The position numbers were made by a program, and so were the translations under genes. Positions 36,213-43,627 of a DNA stretch of 51,393 nt are shown here, piece after piece; within the stretch, counting starts at the first letter, position 1, and each line of letters opens with the position of its first letter. This stretch comes from Clostridia bacterium. Its GTDB lineage: Bacteria; Bacillota; Clostridia; Oscillospirales; CAG-272. The DNA is taken from NCBI GenBank assembly GCA_017501545.1, contig JAFVWS010000015.1, forward strand, positions 1-51,393, read 5' to 3'. Below the pieces are notes generated by a model. That model worked only from the letters and a program-made list of their open reading frames with translations, was not told where the DNA came from and ran no database searches.

Positions 36213-37937
36213 ATGAGTAGTAATACAAAAAGTGAAACTTCTATAATAAAAAGAAGATTTTCGCGTGATAATAAGGTTTTTGATTTCTTGCAAAAGTTTG
36301 GCAAGGTTTTGATGGTTGTAATTGCTGTTATGCCTGCTGCAGGAATTATGATAAGCTTGGGAAAGCTTATTGGCATGGCAGATTGGTCATGGCTTATATC
36401 AGTTGGCTCAATTATAGAAAATATTGGTTGGGCTGTTATAACTAATCTAAGCATATTGTTTGCTGTTGCAATAGGAGGCTCATGGGCTAAGGACAGGGCA
36501 GGTGGTGCATTTGCTGCACTTTTGTCGTATATTTTAATTAATAATATTACAGGTAGTATTTTTGGAGTTACCAACGAAATGCTATCCGACCCTAATGCAG
36601 TAGTACACACCATTTTTGGACAAGAAATTGCAGTTGAGGGATATTTCACCTCGGTTCTTGGTTCGCCAGCTTTAAATACTGGCGTATTTGTTGGAATTAT
36701 AGCAGGCTTTGTCGGCGGTGTAGTGTATAATAAATTTTATAATTTTAGAAAGCTACCTGATGCATTATCATTTTTTAATGGTAAGCGATTTGTTCCATTA
36801 GTAGTAATTGGCGTTTCTCTTATAATAGCGTTTTTATTCGCACTTATTTGGCCACTCATACAATACGGAATAAATGCCTTTGGCATTTGGATTGCTAATT
36901 CGGCTGACACCTCACCAGTTTTAGCACCGTTTATATATGGAACGCTGGAAAGACTTCTATTGCCGTTTGGATTACATCATATGCTGACAATACCAATGAA
37001 CTACACTTCATTCGGTGGCACGTATATAATTCAAACTGGCGCCAATGCAGGTAGCACAGTTTATGGTCAAGACCCACTTTGGTTTGCTTGGATAAATGAC
37101 CTTATCAATTACAAAAATGCAGGCAATACAGAAGCGTATGAAGCATTACTAAATGGCGTAACACCAGCACGCTTTAAGGTTGGACAAATGATAGGCTCGA
37201 TGGGATTACTACTTGGCGTGGGACTTGCAATGTATAAAAGAATAGATATTGATAAGCGTAAAAGGTATCGCTCAATGTTTCTTTCTACTGCTTTAGCAGT
37301 ATTCCTGACGGGAGTAACTGAGCCATTTGAATATATGTTTATGTTTTCAGCTATTCCTCTTTATATTGTTTATGCAATCATACAAGGACTTGCATTTGCG
37401 TCGGCAGGAATTTTAAATCAACGACTGCATTCATTTGGAAGTATAGAGCTATTTACAAGACTGCCGATGTCCTTTCAGGCAGGTCTTGGTTGGGATATTT
37501 TAAATTTTGTATTAATGTGTATTTTATTTTTTGTAATAGGCTATTTTATTGCATATTTCATGATTGGAAAATTCAAATATGCAACACCAGGAAGACTTGG
37601 AAATTATTCAGATATAACAAGTGACAGCGAGACAGAATCAGACTTGAAAACAGAGACAAGCACAACAACTATAACTACAACTAAAACCACCACAAAAACA
37701 GTATCATCACAAGCGGAAAAAATAATAGACCTCTTAGGCGGAAGAGATAACATTGAGCTTGTTGATGCATGTATGACAAGACTACGTGTTACTGTTAAGG
37801 ACCCGGAAAAGGTGGCAAGTATAGATGCATGGCGTGAAAATGGTGCTCTGGGATTATTTAAAAAAGGTAATGGAATTCAAGCTGTATATGGACCTAAGGC
37901 AGATGTGCTAAAATCTGATATTAATGATATATTATGA
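36213..37937 (+). CDS. PTS transporter subunit IICB, maltose/glucose type
   Basis: A 574-residue permease. The EIIC domain (about residues 25-460) has some ten hydrophobic segments and the motifs MPAAGIMISLGKLIG, LPFGLHHMLTIPMNY and LTGVTEPFEYMFMF. A Thr/Ser-rich linker (about 470-500) leads to an EIIB domain whose phosphorylated Cys lies in DACMTRLRVTV (about residue 520). No EIIA domain is attached; one must come from elsewhere. It sits in the cytoplasmic membrane and phosphorylates sugar during import. Coupling with a MapP-like phosphatase and MalQ suggests maltose or a related glucoside. AAGGAGAG lies before the ATG; no convincing promoter or cre site was found. Confidence 0.88.
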   Translation: MSSNTKSETSIIKRRFSRDNKVFDFLQKFGKVLMVVIAVMPAAGIMISLGKLIGMADWSWLISVGSIIENIGWAVITNLSILFAVAIGGSWAKDRAGGAFAALLSYILINNITGSIFGVTNEMLSDPNAVVHTIFGQEIAVEGYFTSVLGSPALNTGVFVGIIAGFVGGVVYNKFYNFRKLPDALSFFNGKRFVPLVVIGVSLIIAFLFALIWPLIQYGINAFGIWIANSADTSPVLAPFIYGTLERLLLPFGLHHMLTIPMNYTSFGGTYIIQTGANAGSTVYGQDPLWFAWINDLINYKNAGNTEAYEALLNGVTPARFKVGQMIGSMGLLLGVGLAMYKRIDIDKRKRYRSMFLSTALAVFLTGVTEPFEYMFMFSAIPLYIVYAIIQGLAFASAGILNQRLHSFGSIELFTRLPMSFQAGLGWDILNFVLMCILFFVIGYFIAYFMIGKFKYATPGRLGNYSDITSDSETESDLKTETSTTTITTTKTTTKTVSSQAEKIIDLLGGRDNIELVDACMTRLRVTVKDPEKVASIDAWRENGALGLFKKGNGIQAVYGPKADVLKSDINDIL

Positions 37938-38728
37938 AGCTTTTAACTTTAAACACGCATAGTATAATTGATGAAAGCTATGATGATAAGATCAAGGTCT
38001 TTTGTGAAGCAATAATCAAATATGAGCCAGACGTAATTGCGCTTCAGGAGGTAATGCAGCCGATTACAGGTGAAAAAGCCGAAAAGGAAGAGCTTTTAAA
38101 AGGATTGGGACAAATTCCCGTGAAAAGTGGAAACTTCGCCTATAGCGTCTTAAAATGCCTTGAAAAGCATAATTTAAATTACCGTGGTGTTTATTTTGGC
38201 TTAAAAAAAGCCTACGATAAATATGATGAGGGCTTGGCTGTACTTTCAAACAAAGAAATAAATGCGACTGAAATAACACAGCTGACTAAGTTTAATGATT
38301 ACAACAATTGGAAAACGAGATTTTCTCTTGGTGTGCGTATAGGAGAGTATTGGTTTTATTCATTGCATTTTAACTGGTGGGACGATGGTGATTCTTCCTT
38401 TCAAGATGAATGGGTTAGATTGCAGGAAACCTTAAGAAGTAAGAAAAGGGTTTGGCTAATGGGGGATTTTAACGTAACGCCAAGAAGCCAAGGATACGAA
38501 TTGATAACAAAAGCTTATTTTGACACCTATATGCTTGCAAAAGATATAGATAACGGAATAACCGTAAGGGGCAAAATAGATGGTTGGGAGAAAAGCCCAC
38601 TGGATAAACGCATAGATTATATTTTTACTGATGGTAACGTAAGAATTAAATCATCAAAAACAATTTTCAACTCTAAAACAGAAGAAATGATTTCTGACCA
38701 TTTTGGTGTTTTAGTAGAAAGGGAGTAA
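37934..38728 (+). CDS. EEP-superfamily phosphatase, probable maltose-6'-phosphate phosphatase (MapP-like)
   Basis: This 264-residue member of the endonuclease/exonuclease/phosphatase superfamily shows LNTHSIID and VIALQEVMQP (metal-binding Asn and Glu) near the N-terminus, LHFNWWDDGD in the middle, WLMGDFNVTPRSQGY, and DKRIDYIFTDG plus ISDHFGVLVE at the end. No signal peptide. Its start overlaps the PTS stop (ATGA at 37934-37937) and malQ begins 2 bases after its stop. Known MapP of Enterococcus faecalis belongs to this fold, is encoded with a maltose PTS, and removes the phosphate so that free maltose can be metabolised. The same role is inferred here. Confidence 0.72.
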   Translation: MKLLTLNTHSIIDESYDDKIKVFCEAIIKYEPDVIALQEVMQPITGEKAEKEELLKGLGQIPVKSGNFAYSVLKCLEKHNLNYRGVYFGLKKAYDKYDEGLAVLSNKEINATEITQLTKFNDYNNWKTRFSLGVRIGEYWFYSLHFNWWDDGDSSFQDEWVRLQETLRSKKRVWLMGDFNVTPRSQGYELITKAYFDTYMLAKDIDNGITVRGKIDGWEKSPLDKRIDYIFTDGNVRIKSSKTIFNSKTEEMISDHFGVLVERE

Positions 38729-38730
38729 GA

Positions 38731-40227
38731 ATGAGAGAGACAGGAATTTTATTACCCGTTAGTGCGCTTAATTCCAAATATGGAATAGGAAGCTTTTCCA
38801 AGGAAGCATACAAGTTTATCGATTGGATGAAGGAAGCAGGACAAGGCTATTGGCAAATTCTGCCCATGGGACCAACCAGCTTTGGAGATTCACCATACCA
38901 GTCCTTTTCCTCATTTGCAGGAAATCCCTACTATATTGATTTAGATACTCTTGTAGAGGAGGGGCTTTTAAACGTGGATGACTGCCTTGTAGATTTTGGC
39001 AAGGATGAGAGAATGGTCGATTATTCTAAAATATATAATAATAGAATTCCACTTTTGAAAAAATCCTTTCTAAGGTTTAAAAAGGATGAAAGCTATTATA
39101 GTTTTTTATCTAAAAATGCGTTTTGGATAGATGATTATGCGTTATTTATGACAATTAAAGAGGAAAATGGTGGTAAAAGCTGGCAGTATTGGGACAAGGA
39201 CTATAAAAACAGAGAAAAAGAAGCTATTAAAAAAATTAGAGAAAAATATAGTGATAAAATTGAATTTTGGAAATATCTACAATATAAGTTTTTTCAAGGC
39301 TGGAATAAGCTTAAGTCATATGCTAATAAGCAAGGAATAAAAATAATCGGTGATATACCTATATATACTGCCTTAGACAGTGCTGACGTATGGTCACTGC
39401 CAGAGCTTTTTCAGCTTGATGAAAATAAAACACCTACAAGCGTGGCGGGCTGTCCACCAGATGGTTTTTCGGAAAAGGGTCAGCTTTGGGGAAATCCACT
39501 TTATAAATGGGAAACACACCAAAGAAGTAACTATGATTGGTGGAAAAAGCGCATTCGAAACGCATTTGAAATGTATGATGTGTTGCGTATTGACCATTTT
39601 AGAGGATTTGACGAGTATTATTCAATTAATTATGGTGATCCCGATGCGACTAATGGTAAATGGGAAAAAGGTCCAAAAAACGAGCTGTTTTTAGAGATTA
39701 AAAGGTCAGAGGGTGAAAAATCTATAATTGCCGAGGACCTTGGCTTTATGACTGATAGTGTTAAGGAGCTACTTAAAAAAACAAGCTTTCCAGGAATGAG
39801 GGTCTTTCAATTTGGCTTTGATGCACGTGATACAGGTGCCCAAAGTGATTATTTACCTCATAACTATATAAAAAACTGTGTAGCATATACAGGAACACAC
39901 GATAATCCAACAATTGTATCTTGGTTTTTTGAAATTACAGAAGAGGAAAGAAAAATGGTCAGGGCATATCTTTGTGATGAATATACACCTGACTCAGAGA
40001 TAAATAAGCCGATAATCGGGGCGGTAATGCGCAGTCAAGCAAGCTTAGTGATAATTCCTTTACAGGACTATTTAGGCTATGATAGTAGAGCAAGAATTAA
40101 TACACCATCAACTCAAGCAGGTAACTGGCTATGGAGAATAAGTAAAAATGATTTAAACGATGAATTAAAGGAATATATTTTAAAAATAACCTCTATAACA
40201 GGTAGAAAAAACAAAAAAGCCATATAG
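38731..40227 (+). CDS. malQ: 4-alpha-glucanotransferase (amylomaltase)
   Basis: This 498-residue GH77 enzyme shows GIGSFSKEAYKFIDWM, YWQILPMGPTSFGDSPYQ, GDIPIYTALDSADVW, the family loop GCPPDGFSEKGQLWGNPLY, the nucleophile Asp in LRIDHFRGF (about residue 288), the acid/base Glu in IIAEDLG (about 335) and TGTHDNPTIVSWF. It transfers glucan units between maltose and maltodextrins and releases glucose in the cytoplasm. AAAGGGAG precedes the ATG. Adjacent MapP and PTS genes suggest that it handles maltose freed from its phosphate. Its stop codon lies in the stem of a bidirectional terminator. Confidence 0.95.
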   Translation: MRETGILLPVSALNSKYGIGSFSKEAYKFIDWMKEAGQGYWQILPMGPTSFGDSPYQSFSSFAGNPYYIDLDTLVEEGLLNVDDCLVDFGKDERMVDYSKIYNNRIPLLKKSFLRFKKDESYYSFLSKNAFWIDDYALFMTIKEENGGKSWQYWDKDYKNREKEAIKKIREKYSDKIEFWKYLQYKFFQGWNKLKSYANKQGIKIIGDIPIYTALDSADVWSLPELFQLDENKTPTSVAGCPPDGFSEKGQLWGNPLYKWETHQRSNYDWWKKRIRNAFEMYDVLRIDHFRGFDEYYSINYGDPDATNGKWEKGPKNELFLEIKRSEGEKSIIAEDLGFMTDSVKELLKKTSFPGMRVFQFGFDARDTGAQSDYLPHNYIKNCVAYTGTHDNPTIVSWFFEITEEERKMVRAYLCDEYTPDSEINKPIIGAVMRSQASLVIIPLQDYLGYDSRARINTPSTQAGNWLWRISKNDLNDELKEYILKITSITGRKNKKAI

Positions 40228-40252
40228 CACGCGCTATATGGCTTTTAATTTT
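40215..40252. terminator. Bidirectional terminator between malQ and the HtrA-like gene
   Basis: GCCATATAGC (40219-40228) and GCTATATGGC (40233-40242) form a 10-bp stem with an ACGC loop and flanking A4 and T4. The malQ stop (40225-40227) lies in the stem; the convergent gene ends 9 bases after it. Confidence 0.85.
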
Positions 40253-41612
40253 ATGTGTTGGAGATACATTCCTCTGTGATAATTACGTATGCTGTTAAAA
40301 TTACTCCCTCGCGTTCGATTGTTAGAGTGACGACATCGCCAACTTTTGCATAGAGTAAGGCGTCAAGCAACTGATATTGTCTTGTAATTTGGACGTTATC
40401 ACGACCACTCACCTTGATTCCACGGATAATGTCACCCTCGAAAAGCTTGCCATATGCAATTGAGCTTTCACTTGTTATTTCAACAACAGTTGAATCCTCA
40501 AACAAGTCAACGTAACCTGTTTCAGAGTTGTATTTTGCGTATGGATTTTGAACCTGTACCATAATACCAAGTAATGGTCTCTTAATAGTATCAAAATTCT
40601 TATCTAAACAGTTATCAATGAGATTTTGTGTTATTGCTACAACAGTGCTTGATGGAATTGCATATCCAATATTTTCAATTTTAGAGTCGGAATACTTGGC
40701 ATTTACAATACCAATTAAATTACCGTTTTCATCAAACAATCCACCACCGCTATTTCCAGAGTTTACAGGTGTATCAATACGCATGACACGCATAGTTCCT
40801 TTTGTTTGCTCATCGGCAAGCGTCATTTCAATAGTTTCCGAGTCAACGCTTACAATTCCAGAGGTAACAGAGAAGCCTTCAGCACGTGGATTTCCTATCG
40901 CAAATGCAGTGTCACCTACGTGTACCTTGGAGGAATCCTTGATATTAACAGCTGAAACCTCTGAATTTTTAATTATATCACTGCTTGACACCTTTAAAAC
41001 CGCTAAATCATAATGCATTGTGCCACCTACGTAAGTTGCAGGAATAGCTTGCTCAGTAGTAACTGAACCATAAATATATACGGATATATCGTCACTAACC
41101 TTTCCAGCGTCAGGTCCAAAAACAACGTGATAGTTTGTTATTATAAGTGCATCTCCTGTGTTTTTATTGCAAGAATAGATTACACCAGCACCAGAGGAGT
41201 AGGAAGGGGTAGCTGGGTCGCTTTCATTGACAAACGCTGATTGTACTAAAACAGTGCTTTGAATAGCATTTGCAACGGCATAAGAGGTTGATATAGAGCC
41301 TGTTTCACTTCCACCAGAAATGATGCTTCCGTCCTTACCATCTTGACCGTCTTTACCATCCTCGCCATCTTTACCATCGGTGCCGTCTTTTCCGTCTACG
41401 CCGTCTTTGCCAACAACTAAGCCAAGATTTTGTGATGTTTTGTCTGAGTATTCAATAATCAATTCGCCATCTTCGTTTATGTAGGTCTTTTCAATTGATT
41501 TAGCCTCATCTGTGCTTGCAATAAAGTCATCAATAGAGCAGGCTGAAAAGGTAAGCGCTAAGAAGATTGATAGAAATAAAACAGAAACCTTAATTAACTT
41601 TTTTAATTTCAT
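40251..41612 (-). CDS. HtrA-like trypsin-family protease, lipoprotein with a collagen-like tract and PDZ domain
   Basis: A 453-residue predicted lipoprotein. The signal sequence with lipobox FSAC puts the lipidated Cys at residue 25, anchoring it outside the membrane. After a short segment (YINEDGELIIEYSD) come nine Gly-X-Asp triplets (about residues 68-95). The S1C protease domain has His162 (TNYHVV), Asp202 (HYDLAVLKV) and Ser288 (GNSGGGLF). A C-terminal PDZ-like domain follows (GKLFEGDIIRGIKVSG, LLDALLYAKVGDVVTLTIER). HtrA proteases clear misfolded exported proteins. The collagen-like spacer probably holds the protease away from the membrane. The gene has its own promoter and is not in an operon. 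Confidence 0.88.
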   Translation of the reverse strand: MKLKKLIKVSVLFLSIFLALTFSACSIDDFIASTDEAKSIEKTYINEDGELIIEYSDKTSQNLGLVVGKDGVDGKDGTDGKDGEDGKDGQDGKDGSIISGGSETGSISTSYAVANAIQSTVLVQSAFVNESDPATPSYSSGAGVIYSCNKNTGDALIITNYHVVFGPDAGKVSDDISVYIYGSVTTEQAIPATYVGGTMHYDLAVLKVSSSDIIKNSEVSAVNIKDSSKVHVGDTAFAIGNPRAEGFSVTSGIVSVDSETIEMTLADEQTKGTMRVMRIDTPVNSGNSGGGLFDENGNLIGIVNAKYSDSKIENIGYAIPSSTVVAITQNLIDNCLDKNFDTIKRPLLGIMVQVQNPYAKYNSETGYVDLFEDSTVVEITSESSIAYGKLFEGDIIRGIKVSGRDNVQITRQYQLLDALLYAKVGDVVTLTIEREGVILTAYVIITEECISNT

Positions 41613-41643
41613 AATAAATCCTTTCGTTTCAGCTTTCTATTTT

Positions 41644-41672
41644 ATTATATACTAAAAATTTAACTTTTTCAA
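41644..41672 (-). promoter_or_regulatory. Promoter of the HtrA-like gene
   Basis: On the minus strand: TTGAAA (41667-41672), 17-base spacer, TATAAT (41644-41649), about 30 bases before the start codon. Confidence 0.75.
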
Positions 41673-41704
41673 TTAATTAATTCAACAAATGGAAAATTTA
41701 TCGC

Positions 41705-41737
41705 AAAAAGCAGATAGATTTCCTATCTGCTTTTTTG
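41705..41737. terminator. Terminator after the tRNA-Leu gene
   Basis: AAAAAGCAGATAG (41705-41717) and CTATCTGCTTTTT (41723-41735) form a 13-bp stem. It is symmetrical and lies downstream of tRNA-Leu on the minus strand, 6 bases from the encoded CCA end. Confidence 0.88.
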
Positions 41738-41743
41738 TCAGTA

Positions 41744-41829
41744 TGGTGCAGACGATGAGACTCGAACTCACAAGAACTAAGTTCATTGGCTTCTGAGACC
41801 AACGCGTATACCAATTCCGCCACGTCTGC
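41744..41829 (-). tRNA. tRNA-Leu (anticodon CAG)
   Basis: An 86-base class II tRNA on the minus strand with encoded CCA. The acceptor arm pairs GCAGACG with CGTCTGC plus discriminator A. The anticodon arm TTGGT-CTCAGAA-GCCAA gives anticodon CAG, reading CUG. A long variable arm around GAACTTAGTTC and the T-loop GTTCGAGTC confirm leucine class. The 5' end is only 27 bases from the ppa stop, too close for its own promoter, so it is probably transcribed with ppa. Confidence 0.92.
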
Positions 41830-41832
41830 ATA

Positions 41833-41851
41833 AAAGGGCAGTTAGCCCTTT
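41833..41851. terminator. Small hairpin between ppa and tRNA-Leu
   Basis: AAAGGGC (41833-41839) and GCCCTTT (41845-41851) form a 7-bp stem with a 5-base loop. With only three or four T after it on the minus strand and a tRNA three bases later, it may act as a processing signal or leaky terminator rather than a full stop. Confidence 0.5.
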
Positions 41852-41856
41852 AATTA

Positions 41857-42390
41857 TTAAATTAATGGAAACCTATGCTTGTAGGCTAACTTGCATTTTT
41901 CAATTGTTTCTACAGCCTCGCGTCTGCCAACGATTTTGTCAACACGAGTTTCTTTGTTTTCAAGAAATTTATAAACCTCAAAAAAGTGCTTAATTTCGTG
42001 AAACTGATGCTGCGGAAGCTCAGATATGTCGTTGTAAGAATTCAAAAAAGGATCGTTTATTGGTATAGCAACGATTTTCTCATCAGCCTCGTCCTCATCG
42101 ATCATAGTTATCATACCGATAGGATAACATTCTATTATTGAAAGAGGCTCAAGCTTTTCTTGGCAAAGCACCAAAACATCAAGTGGGTCTCCATCCTCGG
42201 ATAGTGTACGAGGAATAAATCCATAGTTTGCAGGGTAGTGGGTTGATGTATATAGGATTCTATCAAGAATTAAAAGACCGCTTTCCTTATCAAGCTCATA
42301 TTTATTTTTACTGCCTTTAGGAATTTCAATTACTGAGATAAATCTTTCAGGCTTAATTCTTTCATCTCTGAAATCATGCCATGGATTCAT
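41857..42390 (-). CDS. ppa: Inorganic pyrophosphatase, family I
   Basis: This 177-residue soluble family I enzyme has ISVIEIPKGSKNKYELDKE near the N-terminus, YPANYGFIPRTLSEDGDPLDVLVL with the metal-binding acidic triad DGDPLD, and the C-terminal segment HEIKHFFEVYKFLENK. It hydrolyses pyrophosphate released by biosynthesis. The ATG at 42390 has GGAGGTG six bases upstream; the frame extends 16 codons further but into the promoter palindrome. tRNA-Leu lies directly downstream. The promoter carries a strong inverted repeat, suggesting regulation of a gene usually considered constitutive. Confidence 0.93.
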   Translation of the reverse strand: MNPWHDFRDERIKPERFISVIEIPKGSKNKYELDKESGLLILDRILYTSTHYPANYGFIPRTLSEDGDPLDVLVLCQEKLEPLSIIECYPIGMITMIDEDEADEKIVAIPINDPFLNSYNDISELPQHQFHEIKHFFEVYKFLENKETRVDKIVGRREAVETIEKCKLAYKHRFPLI

Positions 42391-42405
42391 AAAAGCACCT
42401 CCAAA

Positions 42406-42432
42406 TTGATGTATAGTTATATTATACATCAA
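42406..42432. promoter_or_regulatory. Candidate operator: 10-7-10 perfect palindrome over the ppa promoter
   Basis: TTGATGTATA (42406-42415) and TATACATCAA (42423-42432) are exact reverse complements separated by 7 bases. The repeat covers the -10 and start point, so it lies mostly outside the transcript and is better explained as a protein-binding site than an RNA hairpin. Confidence 0.6.
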
Positions 42433-42449
42433 TAGCATTTGTCTGTCAA
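42421..42449 (-). promoter_or_regulatory. Perfect consensus promoter of ppa
   Basis: On the minus strand: TTGACA (42444-42449), 17-base spacer, TATAAT (42421-42426), both hexamers exact. Confidence 0.88.
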
Positions 42450-42543
42450 TTAATATTGATGCAAATTTTAATGAAATAATTCCCTCGTATAGTCTTATTT
42501 ATTCTCACAAATTCTATATAAAAGTATTAAATTAAGGAGAATT

Positions 42544-42834
42544 ATGAAAGAGAAAAGAATCAATTCTAAAAAACAAAGCGAAAAAAGAGATATAATAGGG
42601 CTTGTATGTGAGGATTCATACGAGGTTTGCGAGAATACAATGCAAATAAGTAGAAAATCTGAGGCTGAAAAAGCAGAATACGGCATATCATCAACACAGT
42701 GTGATAATGGAACCCCGTTTGACTGTGGTCCAAGTGGTGGCGCGATTTCGCCATATACAGAGGTTAATGCAGATAGTCAAGGTGTGGTAAGCGAGGTGCC
42801 AAGAAAGCCTGAATTTAGTCCTGACAAAAAATAA
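42544..42834 (+). CDS. Small protein of unknown function with four cysteines
   Basis: I do not recognise this 96-residue protein. AAGGAG lies 4 bases before the ATG, which supports real translation. The first 16 residues are very basic (KEKRINSKKQSEKR), and the C-terminal half is Gly/Pro/Ser-rich and probably unstructured (DCGPSGGAISPYTEVNADSQ). Cysteines lie at 22, 29, 53 and 61, as two pairs that could bind a metal or form disulphides. There is no signal peptide or membrane segment. The gene stands alone between the ppa promoter and a bidirectional terminator that contains its stop codon. No sigma-A-like promoter is obvious upstream, so an alternative sigma factor is possible. Confidence 0.6.
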   Translation: MKEKRINSKKQSEKRDIIGLVCEDSYEVCENTMQISRKSEAEKAEYGISSTQCDNGTPFDCGPSGGAISPYTEVNADSQGVVSEVPRKPEFSPDKK

Positions 42835-42860
42835 AAGCAATGCATGAGCATTGCTTTTAT
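42831..42860. terminator. Bidirectional terminator between the small orphan gene and the rRNA methylase
   Basis: ATAAAAGCAATGC (42831-42843) and GCATTGCTTTTAT (42848-42860) form a perfect 13-bp stem with an ATGA loop, overlapping both stop codons. Confidence 0.88.
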
Positions 42861-43627
42861 CTGTTATTTTTATATACCTCGAATGCAAGTATAGTAGAAG
42901 CAGAGGCAGCAGAGAGTGCTGCATCAAAGCGTCTGCCATAGTCAATTCTTACAATTTGGTCAGCTTCCTTTAAAATAGAGGATGAAATGCCTCTTTTTTC
43001 CCCACCAACGATAAGTAAAATAGGCTTTTTAAGGTCTGCCTCATATACGCTGACTGAGTTTTTTATATCGGCACAAACGACCTTGTAGCCACATTCCTTA
43101 AATAGCTTTATAAAATCATCATTTTCGATAAAAATACTTAGTCTTTCACTTGCCCCAGCAGAGGAACGGCAAACAACACCAGCGGCACTTAGCCAGTTGC
43201 GCTCTGAGAGTATTATTCCGTCAGCACCAGAGGCGTAAATTGAGCGTAGAGCATATCCAAAGTTATATGGGTCCTCAATACCCTCAATCATTACATAAAA
43301 GCCGTCTTTAATTATATTTTCTTTAGATATTTTTTCATATTGTCTTTCACCACAAATTGCAACAATGCCACCATGAGATGCACCAACTGTAATTTTGTCA
43401 ATTTCTGCTTTATCAACAGTTGATATCTCATATTTAAACAGTTCTGCCATTTTGGTAAGATAATTAAAGTCCTTTTCCTTTGTCTTTATCTTGCCCTTGT
43501 CGAATAGGATTTTTTCTATTTTTCTTGCATTTTCTACGTTGTTTTTTAGGTTGTCAAGTAAAGCCCTTATTGAAGTCATACCTTCAAAAACAGTAGAAGA
43601 GGTAAATCTTGTTTCTTCTTTAATCAT
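42857..43627 (-). CDS. TrmH/SpoU-family RNA 2'-O-methyltransferase
   Basis: This 256-residue SPOUT methylase has an N-terminal L30e-like substrate-binding region (about residues 1-90) and the catalytic knot. Knot motifs are MIEGIEDPYNFGYALRSIYAS (motif 1, Asn and Arg), CRSSAGASE, LLIVGGEKRGIS (motif 2) and IRIDYGRRFDAALSAASAST (motif 3). Motif 3 is unusual: the common SLNVSVAAA core reads DAALSAASA. It probably methylates rRNA or tRNA ribose using SAM. Its ATGA start overlaps the prfB stop, so it is translated with release factor 2; both act on the translation machinery. Confidence 0.86.
   Translation of the reverse strand: MIKEETRFTSSTVFEGMTSIRALLDNLKNNVENARKIEKILFDKGKIKTKEKDFNYLTKMAELFKYEISTVDKAEIDKITVGASHGGIVAICGERQYEKISKENIIKDGFYVMIEGIEDPYNFGYALRSIYASGADGIILSERNWLSAAGVVCRSSAGASERLSIFIENDDFIKLFKECGYKVVCADIKNSVSVYEADLKKPILLIVGGEKRGISSSILKEADQIVRIDYGRRFDAALSAASASTILAFEVYKNNR

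Noticed and set aside
37640-37710. Low-complexity ACA/ACT repeat stretch
   Set aside because: It is the Thr/Ser-rich linker between EIIC and EIIB of the PTS permease, not a regulatory repeat.
41310-41410. Short tandem DNA repeats resembling a CRISPR or minisatellite
   Set aside because: The period is about 6-9 bases and in frame; it encodes the Gly-X-Asp triplets of the HtrA-like lipoprotein. There are no spacers and no cas genes.
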